NCBI GenBank assembly: GCA_900550445.1
Contig: URSF01000019.1
Coordinates: 1-44,778 of the forward strand
Source of the DNA: an uncultured Rhodospirillaceae bacterium
GTDB taxonomy: Bacteria; Pseudomonadota; Alphaproteobacteria; CAAGCB01; CAG-977
Reading direction: 5' to 3'
Length of the DNA: 44,778 bases
Shown: positions 1 to 8,249 of the stretch, in pieces
How the letters are laid out: each line of letters begins with the position of its first letter
How positions within the stretch are numbered: the first letter of the stretch is position 1
Translations under genes and position numbers: made by a program
Notes under the pieces: model-generated
The model's input: the letters and a program-made list of their open reading frames with translations, nothing else
Databases searched by the model: none
What the model was told of the DNA's origin: nothing

Positions 1-60
1 CTAAATGCCTGTTTACTAAATTAGAGTATACATCTTTTCTTTCTAACAATGTCGGTTGAA

Positions 61-104
61 TACGGCTGTTTGCCTAATAGGCCGAGCCGTAAATGGTTAT
101 ACGG
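61..104. other. Nested inverted repeats (possible RNA structure)
   Basis: A perfect 7-bp inverted repeat (TACGGCT at 61-67, AGCCGTA at 85-91) encloses a smaller GCC/GGC hairpin (72-74 with 80-82). CCGTA at 87-91 can pair alternatively with TACGG at 100-104. A terminator follows at 119-145, so this may be the 3' part of a small RNA or of an untranslated region starting left of the window. No RNA family is recognised. Confidence 0.3.
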
Positions 105-118
105 TGTTTGAACATCCG

Positions 119-145
119 CCCTCCCTGATAGGAGGGTTTTGTTTT
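119..145 (+). terminator. Intrinsic terminator
   Basis: CCCTCC (119-124) pairs with GGAGGG (131-136) across a 6-nt loop and is followed by TTTTGTTTT. It ends a transcript that enters from the left, upstream of the lipoprotein gene. Confidence 0.7.
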
Positions 146-173
146 ACAAACAAGACTAAAGGATTGTTCAAAA

Positions 174-887
174 ATGAAAAAAATTACTTTGTTGATGACG
201 TTGGTGTTATTAAATGCCTGCGCCAGTGTCGAACCGTTTTCGTATCAGGCAGATCCGAAACAATACAGAAAAGAAGAGCTGTCCGTAAAAATGGTGGTTC
301 CTCCGTACCAGGATACTCGTCTTAAAGACAATAAACAGAACGGATTGTGTCTATTCGGTTTAATGGTGCTGCCTGTTGTTGTGCCGTATTGTTCTGTCGC
401 GGAATTTAACAGACCTGAATATAATAGAGTTGGCGTACAACTTGTGAAAGTGAACGAGGAATTTGCAAAATCAACTGCGGAAGAAATTGAAAATGCCTCT
501 CTTTTTAAATCGTCGGCTTTTTCTTTTGATAAAAATGACGGTGATTTAATTTTAGTCGGTAATGTCAAAAAAATGCTTTATGAAGATGTTGGCACATATT
601 ACGGATTAACGGTTTATGGCGGAGCTGTTTTGGGATTGTTTGGCGCTCCTCTGGATTACATTTATCGGACATTGGAAATTGAATATAAATTGGTAACGCC
701 GTCATATGATGTTTTGTTTGAAAAGCAATATACGGCAAAAAGCAAAACACATATAGGGTTTTATACCATGCATTTTGCGTTTGAATACGATAACCTGCTA
801 AAGCAAATAAACTTAAACCTTGTCCGCGATTTAAAAGAAAATATCGGCAATATCAAAAAGGGGCTTTCAAAGAAAGCGAAAAAATAA
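174..887 (+). CDS. Putative lipoprotein, unknown function
   Basis: This 237-residue protein starts with a lipoprotein signal: basic MKK, a hydrophobic core and a lipobox L-N-A-C with Cys16 as the lipidated residue. It is therefore probably anchored in the inner or outer membrane facing the periplasm. A second hydrophobic, glycine-rich segment lies near residues 140-160. The rest is mixed, with a lysine-rich C-terminus. The start is preceded by AAGGA about 10 nt upstream. The coding DNA looks more AT-rich than the metabolic genes that follow. I do not recognise the family. It stands alone between two terminators, so it is probably monocistronic. Confidence 0.75.
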   Translation: MKKITLLMTLVLLNACASVEPFSYQADPKQYRKEELSVKMVVPPYQDTRLKDNKQNGLCLFGLMVLPVVVPYCSVAEFNRPEYNRVGVQLVKVNEEFAKSTAEEIENASLFKSSAFSFDKNDGDLILVGNVKKMLYEDVGTYYGLTVYGGAVLGLFGAPLDYIYRTLEIEYKLVTPSYDVLFEKQYTAKSKTHIGFYTMHFAFEYDNLLKQINLNLVRDLKENIGNIKKGLSKKAKK

Positions 888-910
888 CTTTCTGCTATTG
901 TAAAATAAAA

Positions 911-937
911 AAGGCGGGAAAAATACCCGCCTTTTCT
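911..937. terminator. Bidirectional intrinsic terminator
   Basis: AAGGCGGG (911-918) pairs with CCCGCCTT (926-933), with a T-run on the plus side and an A-run (T-run on minus) on the other. It serves both the lipoprotein gene and the convergent oxidoreductase gene. Confidence 0.85.
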
Positions 938-951
938 GTTGGTTTTACTGA

Positions 952-3459
952 TTATCCGACAACGATTTCCGGGTGGATTTCATCGGGTCTGCGGTCGCGC
1001 ATTTTCAGCGCGCCGGCAAAGCAGATCTTTGTGCAGAACGTGCAGCCGACGCATTTTTTCGGATCAAAAACCGGATATCCTTCCGGTCCTTTGGATACCG
1101 CCATGTAACCGCAGTGCGTGCAGTTGCCGCAGTGCTGGCACAGATTCGGGTCGCATTCGGGAATCTGTTTGACCGGCGACAAAGCCATAAAATCCGTAAT
1201 CGGATTGGGCTGAGCGATGCCGATCAGTTCCTTGACGGATTTCAGCCCGCGCGCCTGCAACAGGTTGGACAAGCCGCTTTCCAGTTCTTTGATAATGTCA
1301 ATGCCGTATTTGAACGCGATTGAACAGAACTGGACGTTTTTAACGCCTAAAGCCAGGAAGTTTGCCGCTTCCATATAGCTCTGCGGACCGCCGTTGCCGG
1401 AAATTTCAATGCCTGTTTTTCCGGCGTTGGCCAACGTCAGATAGGAAATCGGCAGAACGCCGCGTCCCAAAGATCCGACGTTAACGCCCTGATCCCATTT
1501 GCCTGCTGATCCGTCCGTGCGTTCGCGCCATGTCAATGACGGGAAAGAGTTCGCTAAAGTAATACCGGCTTTTTTATTCGGATATTTGGCAAAAACTTCC
1601 TGAATCGCGCGGATAATCGGCACGATAGACGTAACGGCGCCGGTCAGTTTGAACATCTTCGGCACGTTCGGATCGGACACTTCCATCACATAGTCGATGA
1701 TTTTTGCGGTCAAAGCGGCATTTTGGGAAACGATGTCCCCGTCCGTGCCGTCGCCGCCCTGCGGGCAGGAAAGCGAATATTCAACCGCGATTGAACCGGC
1801 GTTTTCCATTTTTTTGGTATTGGACTGCCAGCCGGCGCGGTCATGTTCGTCGTTGCCCGTTACGGGGCCGCCGGTTGATCCCATAATCAAACGGTCGGGC
1901 CATTTTTTGCGCAAAGCTTCGATTTCTTTGCAGACATGATCAATCGGGTGATCGGATACGTTGTCACAGTTGGCGTACGTCGCGTCCGAAAATTTAAACA
2001 TATATCCTGCCGGAATATGAATGTCGGCGGACGTTTTGACGTCAAAAGCCGTCTTCATCACACCGCCGGCCCAGCCCGCTTTCATTGCCGCGTCCATCTG
2101 CTCGTAGCCGTCAGTATGCGGAGCCGCGGACAGCAGGAACGGATTCCGCAGCTTAAATACCCCGAAAAAATCGGTTGTCAGATCCACGGGATTTTTTTCA
2201 ACACCTTCGACGACAGTACAGGATTTCGCCTTGTACGAAACAACCTTGCTGACCGGACAGACGGTTTCCTGTACTTCGCCCGTAATGGCGGCATGCAGTT
2301 CGTTTGCGGCGTTTTTGCCGGACGCGACGGCTTCGACAATCGTCGATCCGCCGTGGTTGCAGTCACCGGCGTAAATGACTTTTTCCGCTTCGGTTTTCGG
2401 ATCGGCTTTGGAACCGACGGCCATGATGACATGTGCGAAATCGGGACGTTTGATCGTTGTTTCGGGAATATCTTCCAGCTTTGTGCCGTTAAAGCGCGTT
2501 TTGCAGGTGTACAGCGTATAGGTATCGCCTGTTTTTTCGATTTTTTCAACGCGCGTCATGGACGTGATGTCAATGGATTTGTCCATCAGCCAAGACCGTT
2601 CTTCGCCGGTCAGACGCATATCGGATACGCGGCGGCGAACGAACATTTCAACGTTTTCGGCGCCGGCGTCTTTAGCCGTAACAGCGCAGTCGGTCGCAAC
2701 GGCGCCGCCGCCCAGAACGGCAACATTGCCGGCCGTTTTGTATTTTTCCGGTTCTTTGAGATAATCCATAAACGAAACGGCCAGGTCTTCGCCCGGAATG
2801 CCCATTTTCGCCGTATGCGGTTCGCCGACGGCGACGATAACGCCGTCATAGCCGTCTTTCAGCAGGTCAACCGGATTGGCAACGCGGTGATTCATCTTTA
2901 AGGTGATGTCGCCGAACGTTTTGATGAAGTCCCAGTCTTTTTCAATCACGGCCTGCGGCAGGCGGGCTTCGGGAATTAACTTCGCCGCGCCGCCGACTTT
3001 ATCGGATCCTTCAAATACGGTGACGCAATAGCCTTTGCGCGCTAAAACGGCAACGGCGGCCATACCGGCGGGACCCGCGCCGACAACGGCGACGTTTTTA
3101 CCGTTGGAAACCACTTTTTCAGGGACGTCAATCGCATTCAATTTGCGCGCTTTTTCCAAGATAGCCGCCTGAACGGCCGGAATTTTAATCGGCGCGTCAA
3201 AACCTTTGCGCGAACAGGCCTTCATGCAGAACTGATCCGGGCAGGTTAAACCGCACATCTGACCCAGCGGGTTGGATTTTAAAATCATTTCCGCGGCGCG
3301 GCCGTAATCTTTGGTGCCGCCTTGTTTGGCCGCCATAATAAAATCGGCGGGCGAACAGTTTGAAGGGCAGGCCTTCATACACGGTTTTTCGGCGCAGTAA
3401 AGGCAGCGGTCCATTTCGGCTTTTAACTGCGCGTCAGTCAAATAAAGTCTTTTAGTCAT
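952..3459 (-). CDS. Fused PreT-PreA dihydropyrimidine dehydrogenase-type oxidoreductase
   Basis: This 835-residue protein joins in one chain the domains that E. coli splits into PreT and PreA, in the order seen in eukaryotic dihydropyrimidine dehydrogenase. Residues 19-35 and about 68-80 hold the N-terminal iron-sulfur cysteines. A FAD Rossmann motif (VVGAGPAG) lies near 125 and an NAD(P)H motif (VLGGGAVATD) near 250. The C-terminal half is a dihydroorotate dehydrogenase-like FMN barrel with the active-site loop SLSCPQGGDG. Two ferredoxin clusters close the protein. The first has the tight spacing CxxCxxCxxC and the second CxxCxxCxxxC. The expected reaction is reversible reduction of uracil or thymine with NAD(P)H. 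Cys-cluster residues that differ from the norm leave the substrate open. It lies 24 bp behind an amidohydrolase gene in the same operon, with GGAG before the ATG. Confidence 0.88.
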   Translation of the reverse strand: MTKRLYLTDAQLKAEMDRCLYCAEKPCMKACPSNCSPADFIMAAKQGGTKDYGRAAEMILKSNPLGQMCGLTCPDQFCMKACSRKGFDAPIKIPAVQAAILEKARKLNAIDVPEKVVSNGKNVAVVGAGPAGMAAVAVLARKGYCVTVFEGSDKVGGAAKLIPEARLPQAVIEKDWDFIKTFGDITLKMNHRVANPVDLLKDGYDGVIVAVGEPHTAKMGIPGEDLAVSFMDYLKEPEKYKTAGNVAVLGGGAVATDCAVTAKDAGAENVEMFVRRRVSDMRLTGEERSWLMDKSIDITSMTRVEKIEKTGDTYTLYTCKTRFNGTKLEDIPETTIKRPDFAHVIMAVGSKADPKTEAEKVIYAGDCNHGGSTIVEAVASGKNAANELHAAITGEVQETVCPVSKVVSYKAKSCTVVEGVEKNPVDLTTDFFGVFKLRNPFLLSAAPHTDGYEQMDAAMKAGWAGGVMKTAFDVKTSADIHIPAGYMFKFSDATYANCDNVSDHPIDHVCKEIEALRKKWPDRLIMGSTGGPVTGNDEHDRAGWQSNTKKMENAGSIAVEYSLSCPQGGDGTDGDIVSQNAALTAKIIDYVMEVSDPNVPKMFKLTGAVTSIVPIIRAIQEVFAKYPNKKAGITLANSFPSLTWRERTDGSAGKWDQGVNVGSLGRGVLPISYLTLANAGKTGIEISGNGGPQSYMEAANFLALGVKNVQFCSIAFKYGIDIIKELESGLSNLLQARGLKSVKELIGIAQPNPITDFMALSPVKQIPECDPNLCQHCGNCTHCGYMAVSKGPEGYPVFDPKKCVGCTFCTKICFAGALKMRDRRPDEIHPEIVVG

Positions 3460-3483
3460 TCTTCACTCCAAGTTAAAACGTCT

Positions 3484-4815
3484 TTAGAAACGGTCCCATA
3501 GCTTTTCGGCCAGTTCGGCGGAACGCGCGTAAGCCTGTTCAACGTCTATGTCCAGCTTCAGTTCTTTGTTTTCCATCAGGATTTTCCCGGCAACGATCGT
3601 TGTGTCAACGGGAACGTTCGCAAATCCGAAAATCAGATGGCCCAGCCATGTCGCGTCGTTTAACGGCGTCGGCGCCAGGTAATCCAGAATAATCAGGTCG
3701 GCGACGCCGCCTTCTTTTAACGTGCCGATCCCCATGCCTTCCCACAAGCGGTCGCAGATTTTCGGATTGTTAAAGGCAACGGTCGACGCCAGTTCCATAA
3801 ATCCGCAGGCGGGATCCTGACGGCCGTATTTCTGCGCCCATAAACCGCAGCGCAGTTCTTCGCGCATATTGACGGTCATGGCGTCCGTTCCCAAACCGAT
3901 CAAGATGCCTTTGCCGGCCATTTTGACCAGATTGGCAATGCCGACGGCATTGTTCAGGTTAGACTGCGGATTCGTTACGACAATCGTGTCGGTTTCGGCC
4001 AGCAGGTCCATTTCGTGTTCATTGATGTGCACGCAGTGCGGGCAGATCGTTTTTTTGCCCAGAACGCCTTTGTCGTAAAAGCGTTCGACGACGCGGCAGC
4101 CGTGTTCTTTTTCGCAGGCTTCTTCGTCGGAAGCGGCTTCGGCTGTATGGACATGAAAACCGGAATTGTGCTTTTTCACGAAATCGGCCGCGCGTTCCAG
4201 ATCGGCGTCGGACACCGTAAACGAAGCGTGCAGTCCGTACAGGCCGCGCAGCATGTCGTCGTTTTCCTTTTCGCAGCGCAGAATAAAGTTTTCGTTTTCC
4301 GTCATGCCTTCATCGGCGATTTTCTGCCCGTCGCGGTCGGATACTTCGTAGCACAGGCAGTTGCGCAGGCCGACTTCTTTGCCGGCTTTGGCGATCGCGT
4401 CCAAAGACCCCGTGATATGAAACGGCGAAGCGTGATGATCAATGATGGTCGTCGTTCCGTTTTTCACCGCATCAATCATCGGGATCAAAGCGCTGTAATA
4501 GGAATCTTCAATCGTTAACTTCTTGTCCAGACGCCACCACAGGTTTTCCAGAACGCCGATAAAAGTGGACGCCGGTTCGGCTTTACCCAAACCGCGGACC
4601 ATTGTTGAATAATAGTGCATGTGGGCGTTGATGTATCCCGGCATGACGATCCGTCCGTGCGCGTCAATTTCTTTGCCTTTATAATCTTTAAACTCGGCGT
4701 CGGGAGCGATCTTTTTTATTTTTTTGCCTTCGATTAAAACGGCATGGTTTTTCAACACGGGCGTTTCGGACGTAAACGTCAAAACCGTCGCGTTGCGAAT
4801 TAATATTGTTGACAT
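3484..4815 (-). CDS. SsnA-like metal-dependent amidohydrolase
   Basis: This is a 443-residue member of the amidohydrolase superfamily. The metal-binding motif NAHMHYY follows the strand GRIVMPG. Further on come IDHHAS, HVHTAE (metal His), CVHINEHE and the metal Asp in GLGTDAM. The pattern NLWWRLDKKL and the IDHHASP motif match E. coli SsnA, a putative aminohydrolase, as does the length (about 442). Members deaminate or open nitrogen heterocycles, and the exact substrate is unknown. I chose the ATG at 4815 because GAGG lies 7 nt upstream; a longer reading from 4845 has no ribosome site. Co-transcription with the PreT-PreA fusion suggests pyrimidine, purine or hydantoin catabolism. Confidence 0.85.
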   Translation of the reverse strand: MSTILIRNATVLTFTSETPVLKNHAVLIEGKKIKKIAPDAEFKDYKGKEIDAHGRIVMPGYINAHMHYYSTMVRGLGKAEPASTFIGVLENLWWRLDKKLTIEDSYYSALIPMIDAVKNGTTTIIDHHASPFHITGSLDAIAKAGKEVGLRNCLCYEVSDRDGQKIADEGMTENENFILRCEKENDDMLRGLYGLHASFTVSDADLERAADFVKKHNSGFHVHTAEAASDEEACEKEHGCRVVERFYDKGVLGKKTICPHCVHINEHEMDLLAETDTIVVTNPQSNLNNAVGIANLVKMAGKGILIGLGTDAMTVNMREELRCGLWAQKYGRQDPACGFMELASTVAFNNPKICDRLWEGMGIGTLKEGGVADLIILDYLAPTPLNDATWLGHLIFGFANVPVDTTIVAGKILMENKELKLDIDVEQAYARSAELAEKLWDRF

Positions 4816-4916
4816 GAAAACCTCATCAATAAAATTGGATTGCAAACAGTCTAATCGGTTTTATGTCTAAAAGGCAAGGTATAAAATTACGGGGCGGCGC
4901 CTGCTTTTATTGCCGT

Positions 4917-5615
4917 TCAGTGCCCGAAGCGGCGTTTAAAAGCCAGATTGACCACGGAAAACGCTTTTAACGCCGGGCGCAGTATTTTCGGCGATGCGCC
5001 CGCAGCCGAAAAACGGACGGGGACTTTATTCAGTCCGAGCTCCAAAGCCATGCCCATGCGGTGGTGGCCGTTGTTAACGCAGTCTTTGGCGCCGGCCAGA
5101 CGGCAGAGCATAATATCAATCGGATCATTGTCCAAAAAGCCGTTTTCTTTGATGCTGTTAAGGATATTGTCATATTCGGCGTCGCGTTCCTGACGCGTCA
5201 TGCGCCGGCTTGACACGGTAAAAGAATAGGCGTTTTCACGTGTTTTAAAGGTACGTTCGATTTTTAATGCCCGAATGCTTTCAGGGTTAATGTGATATAC
5301 GTTTGACCCGTAAAACCGGATTTTATAACGCAGTTTGCGGATCAGAGGCGACAGCAGGTCAAAACGTTTGTTTGCGGGAATAAAAGCAAAACGGACGGGA
5401 ATGAAAGGTTTATCTTCATCAATGGCTTTTTGAACGGCGGCGCGGCCCTTGATCAAAACGTCCGCGTTTGTCGTATCGCCGCTGATTTTGTTGTGTCCGA
5501 TTAAAACAACAACTTCATCATCGCATGCGGGCAACGACACGAAAGCATTCCCCAGAACGGAAATATCCGCCGGATCAATCGGGTAAATTTCAGATGAAAA
5601 AACAAAACGGGACAT
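4917..5615 (-). CDS. ParB/sulfiredoxin-fold hypothetical protein
   Basis: This is a 232-residue protein. Its C-terminal part (about 150-215) reads like the ParB-nuclease/sulfiredoxin fold: a helix ending IKENGF, a strand with DPIDIML, then VNNGHHRMGMALELG followed by KVPVRF. The GHHR turn corresponds to the nucleotide-binding G-x-H-R of that fold. The N-terminal 100 residues have no recognised domain. There is no helix-turn-helix region and no neighbouring parA, so a role in chromosome partition is unlikely. It diverges from the tandem metallopeptidase-like genes and shares their AT-rich upstream region (5616-5782). Function unknown. Confidence 0.65.
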   Translation of the reverse strand: MSRFVFSSEIYPIDPADISVLGNAFVSLPACDDEVVVLIGHNKISGDTTNADVLIKGRAAVQKAIDEDKPFIPVRFAFIPANKRFDLLSPLIRKLRYKIRFYGSNVYHINPESIRALKIERTFKTRENAYSFTVSSRRMTRQERDAEYDNILNSIKENGFLDNDPIDIMLCRLAGAKDCVNNGHHRMGMALELGLNKVPVRFSAAGASPKILRPALKAFSVVNLAFKRRFGH

Positions 5616-5782
5616 AGGTAACCTTATTTTTTAACAGTATAGAAAATAACGCCTGAATATACTAAAGTCCATTCTTTAATTAAAACAAAGTGACCAAAAA
5701 CGGGAAATTATACAAAAATGCTTTTTTTGTCTATAATTGTATGCTATAACTATTATTGCCGTCAACAGCCGGGAGAAATTTT

Positions 5783-6757
5783 ATGGACGCCAGGGAAGAA
5801 CAGGCTCGCGAAATTTTGAAAGAGTGGAACATCAATCCGGATCAATACTGGCCGAAGGAGGCTTTTTCTTCGGAAAAACAGGACGATCAAACCCGTGCCG
5901 CAAACTTGGTTGATCGCGTCAAAAAAGCTTCTGAATTTGCGGGTACGGTTGTTGAGCACGCTTTAAACAACGGAACACGGATTGTGTTTTCGCAGGAATT
6001 GAGCCATACGGACGGTTTTTATACTCAAAAAGGGCAGGACAGTCTTGCGCCGTATGATAAAAAAATCGTCCTAAACGCGCATCTGTCCGATGAAAGGCTG
6101 ATGAGCACCGTCGTCCGTCTGGCCAGACAGGCGGAACAAAGAACAGATCTGAGCCCGCAAATGACAATGCACGGCGCCGTAACGACCGCCCGCGCCAAGG
6201 CCGCCGACGCCAAAGCCGTGGAAGCCGCGGCCGCTTTTGAAATGCGTTTTTCCGAACCTAAAGCGTATCAGGCTTTTTTTGAAAACAATATGTTGATTGC
6301 CGGCTGTTATTATTATGCCATGCAGGAAAAAAACGATATGTCGCATGCCTTGTCTTATGCGGCAAAAACCTGGTATGACAGACCGGCAAAGCAAATGGAA
6401 GCTTTTGATAACAGCGTTATTAACGCCATGTGTTCCGCGGGTATGGGCGACGGCAATGCTTTTGCTTTTGATGTTTCCGCCGGTTCTTTGCGGGATATTT
6501 TTTCGTATGCCGGAACGTCTTATATGGACAAGGCTTTTTTATCCGGCGTCAAGGCAAACGGCATCGGCGAAACTTTGGCGGCCAAGATTGAACGCATTGA
6601 AAAATATCATAAAAAAGAATTTAAAGGCAAAGACCCGCAAAAAACCAGAACATCCGCCGATCGTTTTCATGTTGTGCGCAAAGACGGAACCGTTCGTTTT
6701 GCACAAAACAACCTTTCCGTCATGAATCGGTTATCGGCCTGTTTCGGCAGATCGTAA
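5783..6757 (+). CDS. Metallopeptidase-like protein with lost HExxH (paralogue 1)
   Basis: This is a 324-residue soluble protein with no signal peptide. It aligns along its length with the next gene. Both share a helical core, the block STVVRLARQAEQ (STIVHECRHSEQ in the neighbour), an alanine-rich helix ending in MR, and a C-terminal KTSADRF...DGTV. Where the neighbour has the zinc motif H-E-C-R-H, this copy has R-L-A-R-Q, so it cannot bind zinc in the same way and is probably catalytically dead. The start at 5783 has GGGAG 8 nt upstream; an in-frame start at 5756 has none. Only 19 nt separate the two genes, so they are co-transcribed. The exact family is not certain. Confidence 0.7.
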   Translation: MDAREEQAREILKEWNINPDQYWPKEAFSSEKQDDQTRAANLVDRVKKASEFAGTVVEHALNNGTRIVFSQELSHTDGFYTQKGQDSLAPYDKKIVLNAHLSDERLMSTVVRLARQAEQRTDLSPQMTMHGAVTTARAKAADAKAVEAAAAFEMRFSEPKAYQAFFENNMLIAGCYYYAMQEKNDMSHALSYAAKTWYDRPAKQMEAFDNSVINAMCSAGMGDGNAFAFDVSAGSLRDIFSYAGTSYMDKAFLSGVKANGIGETLAAKIERIEKYHKKEFKGKDPQKTRTSADRFHVVRKDGTVRFAQNNLSVMNRLSACFGRS

Positions 6758-6776
6758 AGTTAACAAAGGAAAATCC

Positions 6777-7700
6777 ATGACAAAAGCTATTTTTGCCGGA
6801 GGAATGTTAATTCCCGTTTTTGACCCCCCTCAGACGCCGGAAGAACGGGATCGGGTGGAAAAAGAACGAGAACAACGCGTGGACCGTTTGATTGATCGTA
6901 TTTGTAAATCCAGTCCGACCGGCAAAAAAATCGTTGAATCGGCTATTGCCCGCGGCATTTCAATCGGGATTGACGGGGATAAGGGAAACAGTTTGGGATC
7001 ATATATTCCTTCCATGAAGTACGTTTCTTTGAATGAAAAAGCCAGTGACGCCAAATTGCTTTCAACCATTGTCCATGAATGCCGTCATTCGGAACAGACT
7101 CCGGTTCATGATCATACTTATTCCGTTTATGATTCGGTTTGCGAAGTCCGCGCGATGGAAGCCGACGCAATGGCGCACGAATGTGCGGCGGTTTATCAGA
7201 TGCGTAAAGCAGAGCCGGAAACATACGAAGCGTTCTGCGAACGCCACGGCGGCATTATGAAAGCGTATGAAACGTCGTTTGAAGCGCGAAAAGATCCCGC
7301 CGCGGCAAAAAACGAAGCGTTCAAAGCTTGGTATGATCATGCGGAATATGTTGAACTGTATGATTGCGCGACCGTTGAATTTATGGCAATGGGTTCTCTT
7401 CATGCAGGGGCGTATAAAAAGGAAATACCGCCAAAGAAAATGGCTGAAAATGTCGGCTATGTCGAACCCGAATTTTTTACCTCGGCGCGCGCTTCGACCG
7501 TTTCGGAAAAAACGGCAAAGGACGCGGCTAAGACCGAACGCGGACATATTCGTCACGCTTTGAAGATTTTTAACCGTTCCAAAATAAAGACGTCTGCGGA
7601 TAAGTTTTTTGTCCGTGCCGCTGACGGAACCGTTTCCGCGCCGAAACAAACGGCTGCGGCGGATATTTTGTTAAAACAAAATCGGTCGGCCGGGCGTTGA
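6777..7700 (+). CDS. Putative zinc metallopeptidase-like protein, HExxH (paralogue 2)
   Basis: This is a 307-residue soluble protein and the second of a tandem pair. It holds a zincin motif H-E-C-R-H near residue 98, followed about 27 residues later by acidic positions in AMEADAMAHE that could give the third zinc ligand. The C-terminus has the block KTSADKFFV..DGTV shared with its partner. It starts at an ATG with AAAGGA 7 nt upstream and ends in a strong terminator. There is no secretion signal, so it should act in the cytoplasm unless exported by another route. Substrate unknown; it could also be an effector or toxin-like protein. Confidence 0.7.
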   Translation: MTKAIFAGGMLIPVFDPPQTPEERDRVEKEREQRVDRLIDRICKSSPTGKKIVESAIARGISIGIDGDKGNSLGSYIPSMKYVSLNEKASDAKLLSTIVHECRHSEQTPVHDHTYSVYDSVCEVRAMEADAMAHECAAVYQMRKAEPETYEAFCERHGGIMKAYETSFEARKDPAAAKNEAFKAWYDHAEYVELYDCATVEFMAMGSLHAGAYKKEIPPKKMAENVGYVEPEFFTSARASTVSEKTAKDAAKTERGHIRHALKIFNRSKIKTSADKFFVRAADGTVSAPKQTAAADILLKQNRSAGR

Positions 7701-7706
7701 AGCAAT

Positions 7707-7743
7707 AAAGATCCGAAGATGAATGTTTTCGGATCTTTTTTTA
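7707..7743 (+). terminator. Intrinsic terminator
   Basis: An 11-bp perfect stem (AAAGATCCGAA at 7707-7717 with its complement at 7728-7738) is followed by a T-run. It closes the metallopeptidase-like pair. Confidence 0.85.
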
Positions 7744-7751
7744 AAATATGA

Positions 7752-7779
7752 TTGCAATCCGGCGGGATCGCTTTATACT
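7752..7779 (+). promoter_or_regulatory. Sigma-70-type promoter for yajC-secDF
   Basis: TTGCAA (-35, 7752-7757), a 16-bp spacer and TATACT (-10, 7774-7779) lie just after the upstream terminator and about 40 bp before yajC. Confidence 0.55.
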
Positions 7780-7818
7780 TCGGTAGCTTAAACATATTTT
7801 TAATAAACGGAGTATCTT

Positions 7819-8238
7819 ATGCTGATTAATCCCGCTTTTGCACAGGAAGCCGCCGCGACGGCCGCCGCAGCCGTTGATCCGGCCGCCGCAGCTAATCCGC
7901 TGCGCATTTTATTTCAGTTTTTGGTTATTTTTGTTGTCTTTTATTTCTTTCTGATCCGTCCTCAGCAGAAAAAATTAAAAGAACACCAGATGATGCAGAT
8001 GAACGTTTCACGCGGGGACACGATTGTGACTTCCGGCGGTATCGTCGGCAAGGTTATTCGTTCGAATCCGGAAGATCTTTTGGTCGAAATCGCCGACGGC
8101 GTCCGGGTGATCGTCGTGCGTGACCGTATTTTAGGCCGTCGTTCTCAGCCGTCGCAGCCTTTTACAGATGATGAATCCGTCAATGACAATACGAAAAAGG
8201 GCAGTGAAGGATTAAAAGACGTTTTAACTAAAAAATAA
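7819..8238 (+). CDS. yajC: Preprotein translocase subunit YajC
   Basis: This is a 139-residue membrane protein. An alanine-rich periplasmic N-terminus leads into one transmembrane helix (about 28-48) ending in FFLIRPQQKKLKEHQ, the signature of YajC. A small cytoplasmic domain with GDTIVTSGGIVGKV follows. YajC joins SecD and SecF in the accessory complex that supports Sec-dependent export and works with YidC. It is the first gene of yajC-secD-secF, 11 nt ahead of secD. The tail after residue 112 is charged and probably disordered. Confidence 0.95.
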   Translation: MLINPAFAQEAAATAAAAVDPAAAANPLRILFQFLVIFVVFYFFLIRPQQKKLKEHQMMQMNVSRGDTIVTSGGIVGKVIRSNPEDLLVEIADGVRVIVVRDRILGRRSQPSQPFTDDESVNDNTKKGSEGLKDVLTKK

Positions 8239-8249
8239 AGGAAGGCCAG

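Noticed and set aside
1936..2901. A 321-codon open frame antisense to the PreT-PreA gene
   Set aside because: It overlaps a well-supported enzyme gene on the other strand, and its Phe/Arg-rich translation is typical of a shadow frame.
4015..4518. A 167-codon plus-strand frame opposite the amidohydrolase
   Set aside because: Antisense to a clear enzyme, rich in Phe and Val as expected of a shadow frame.
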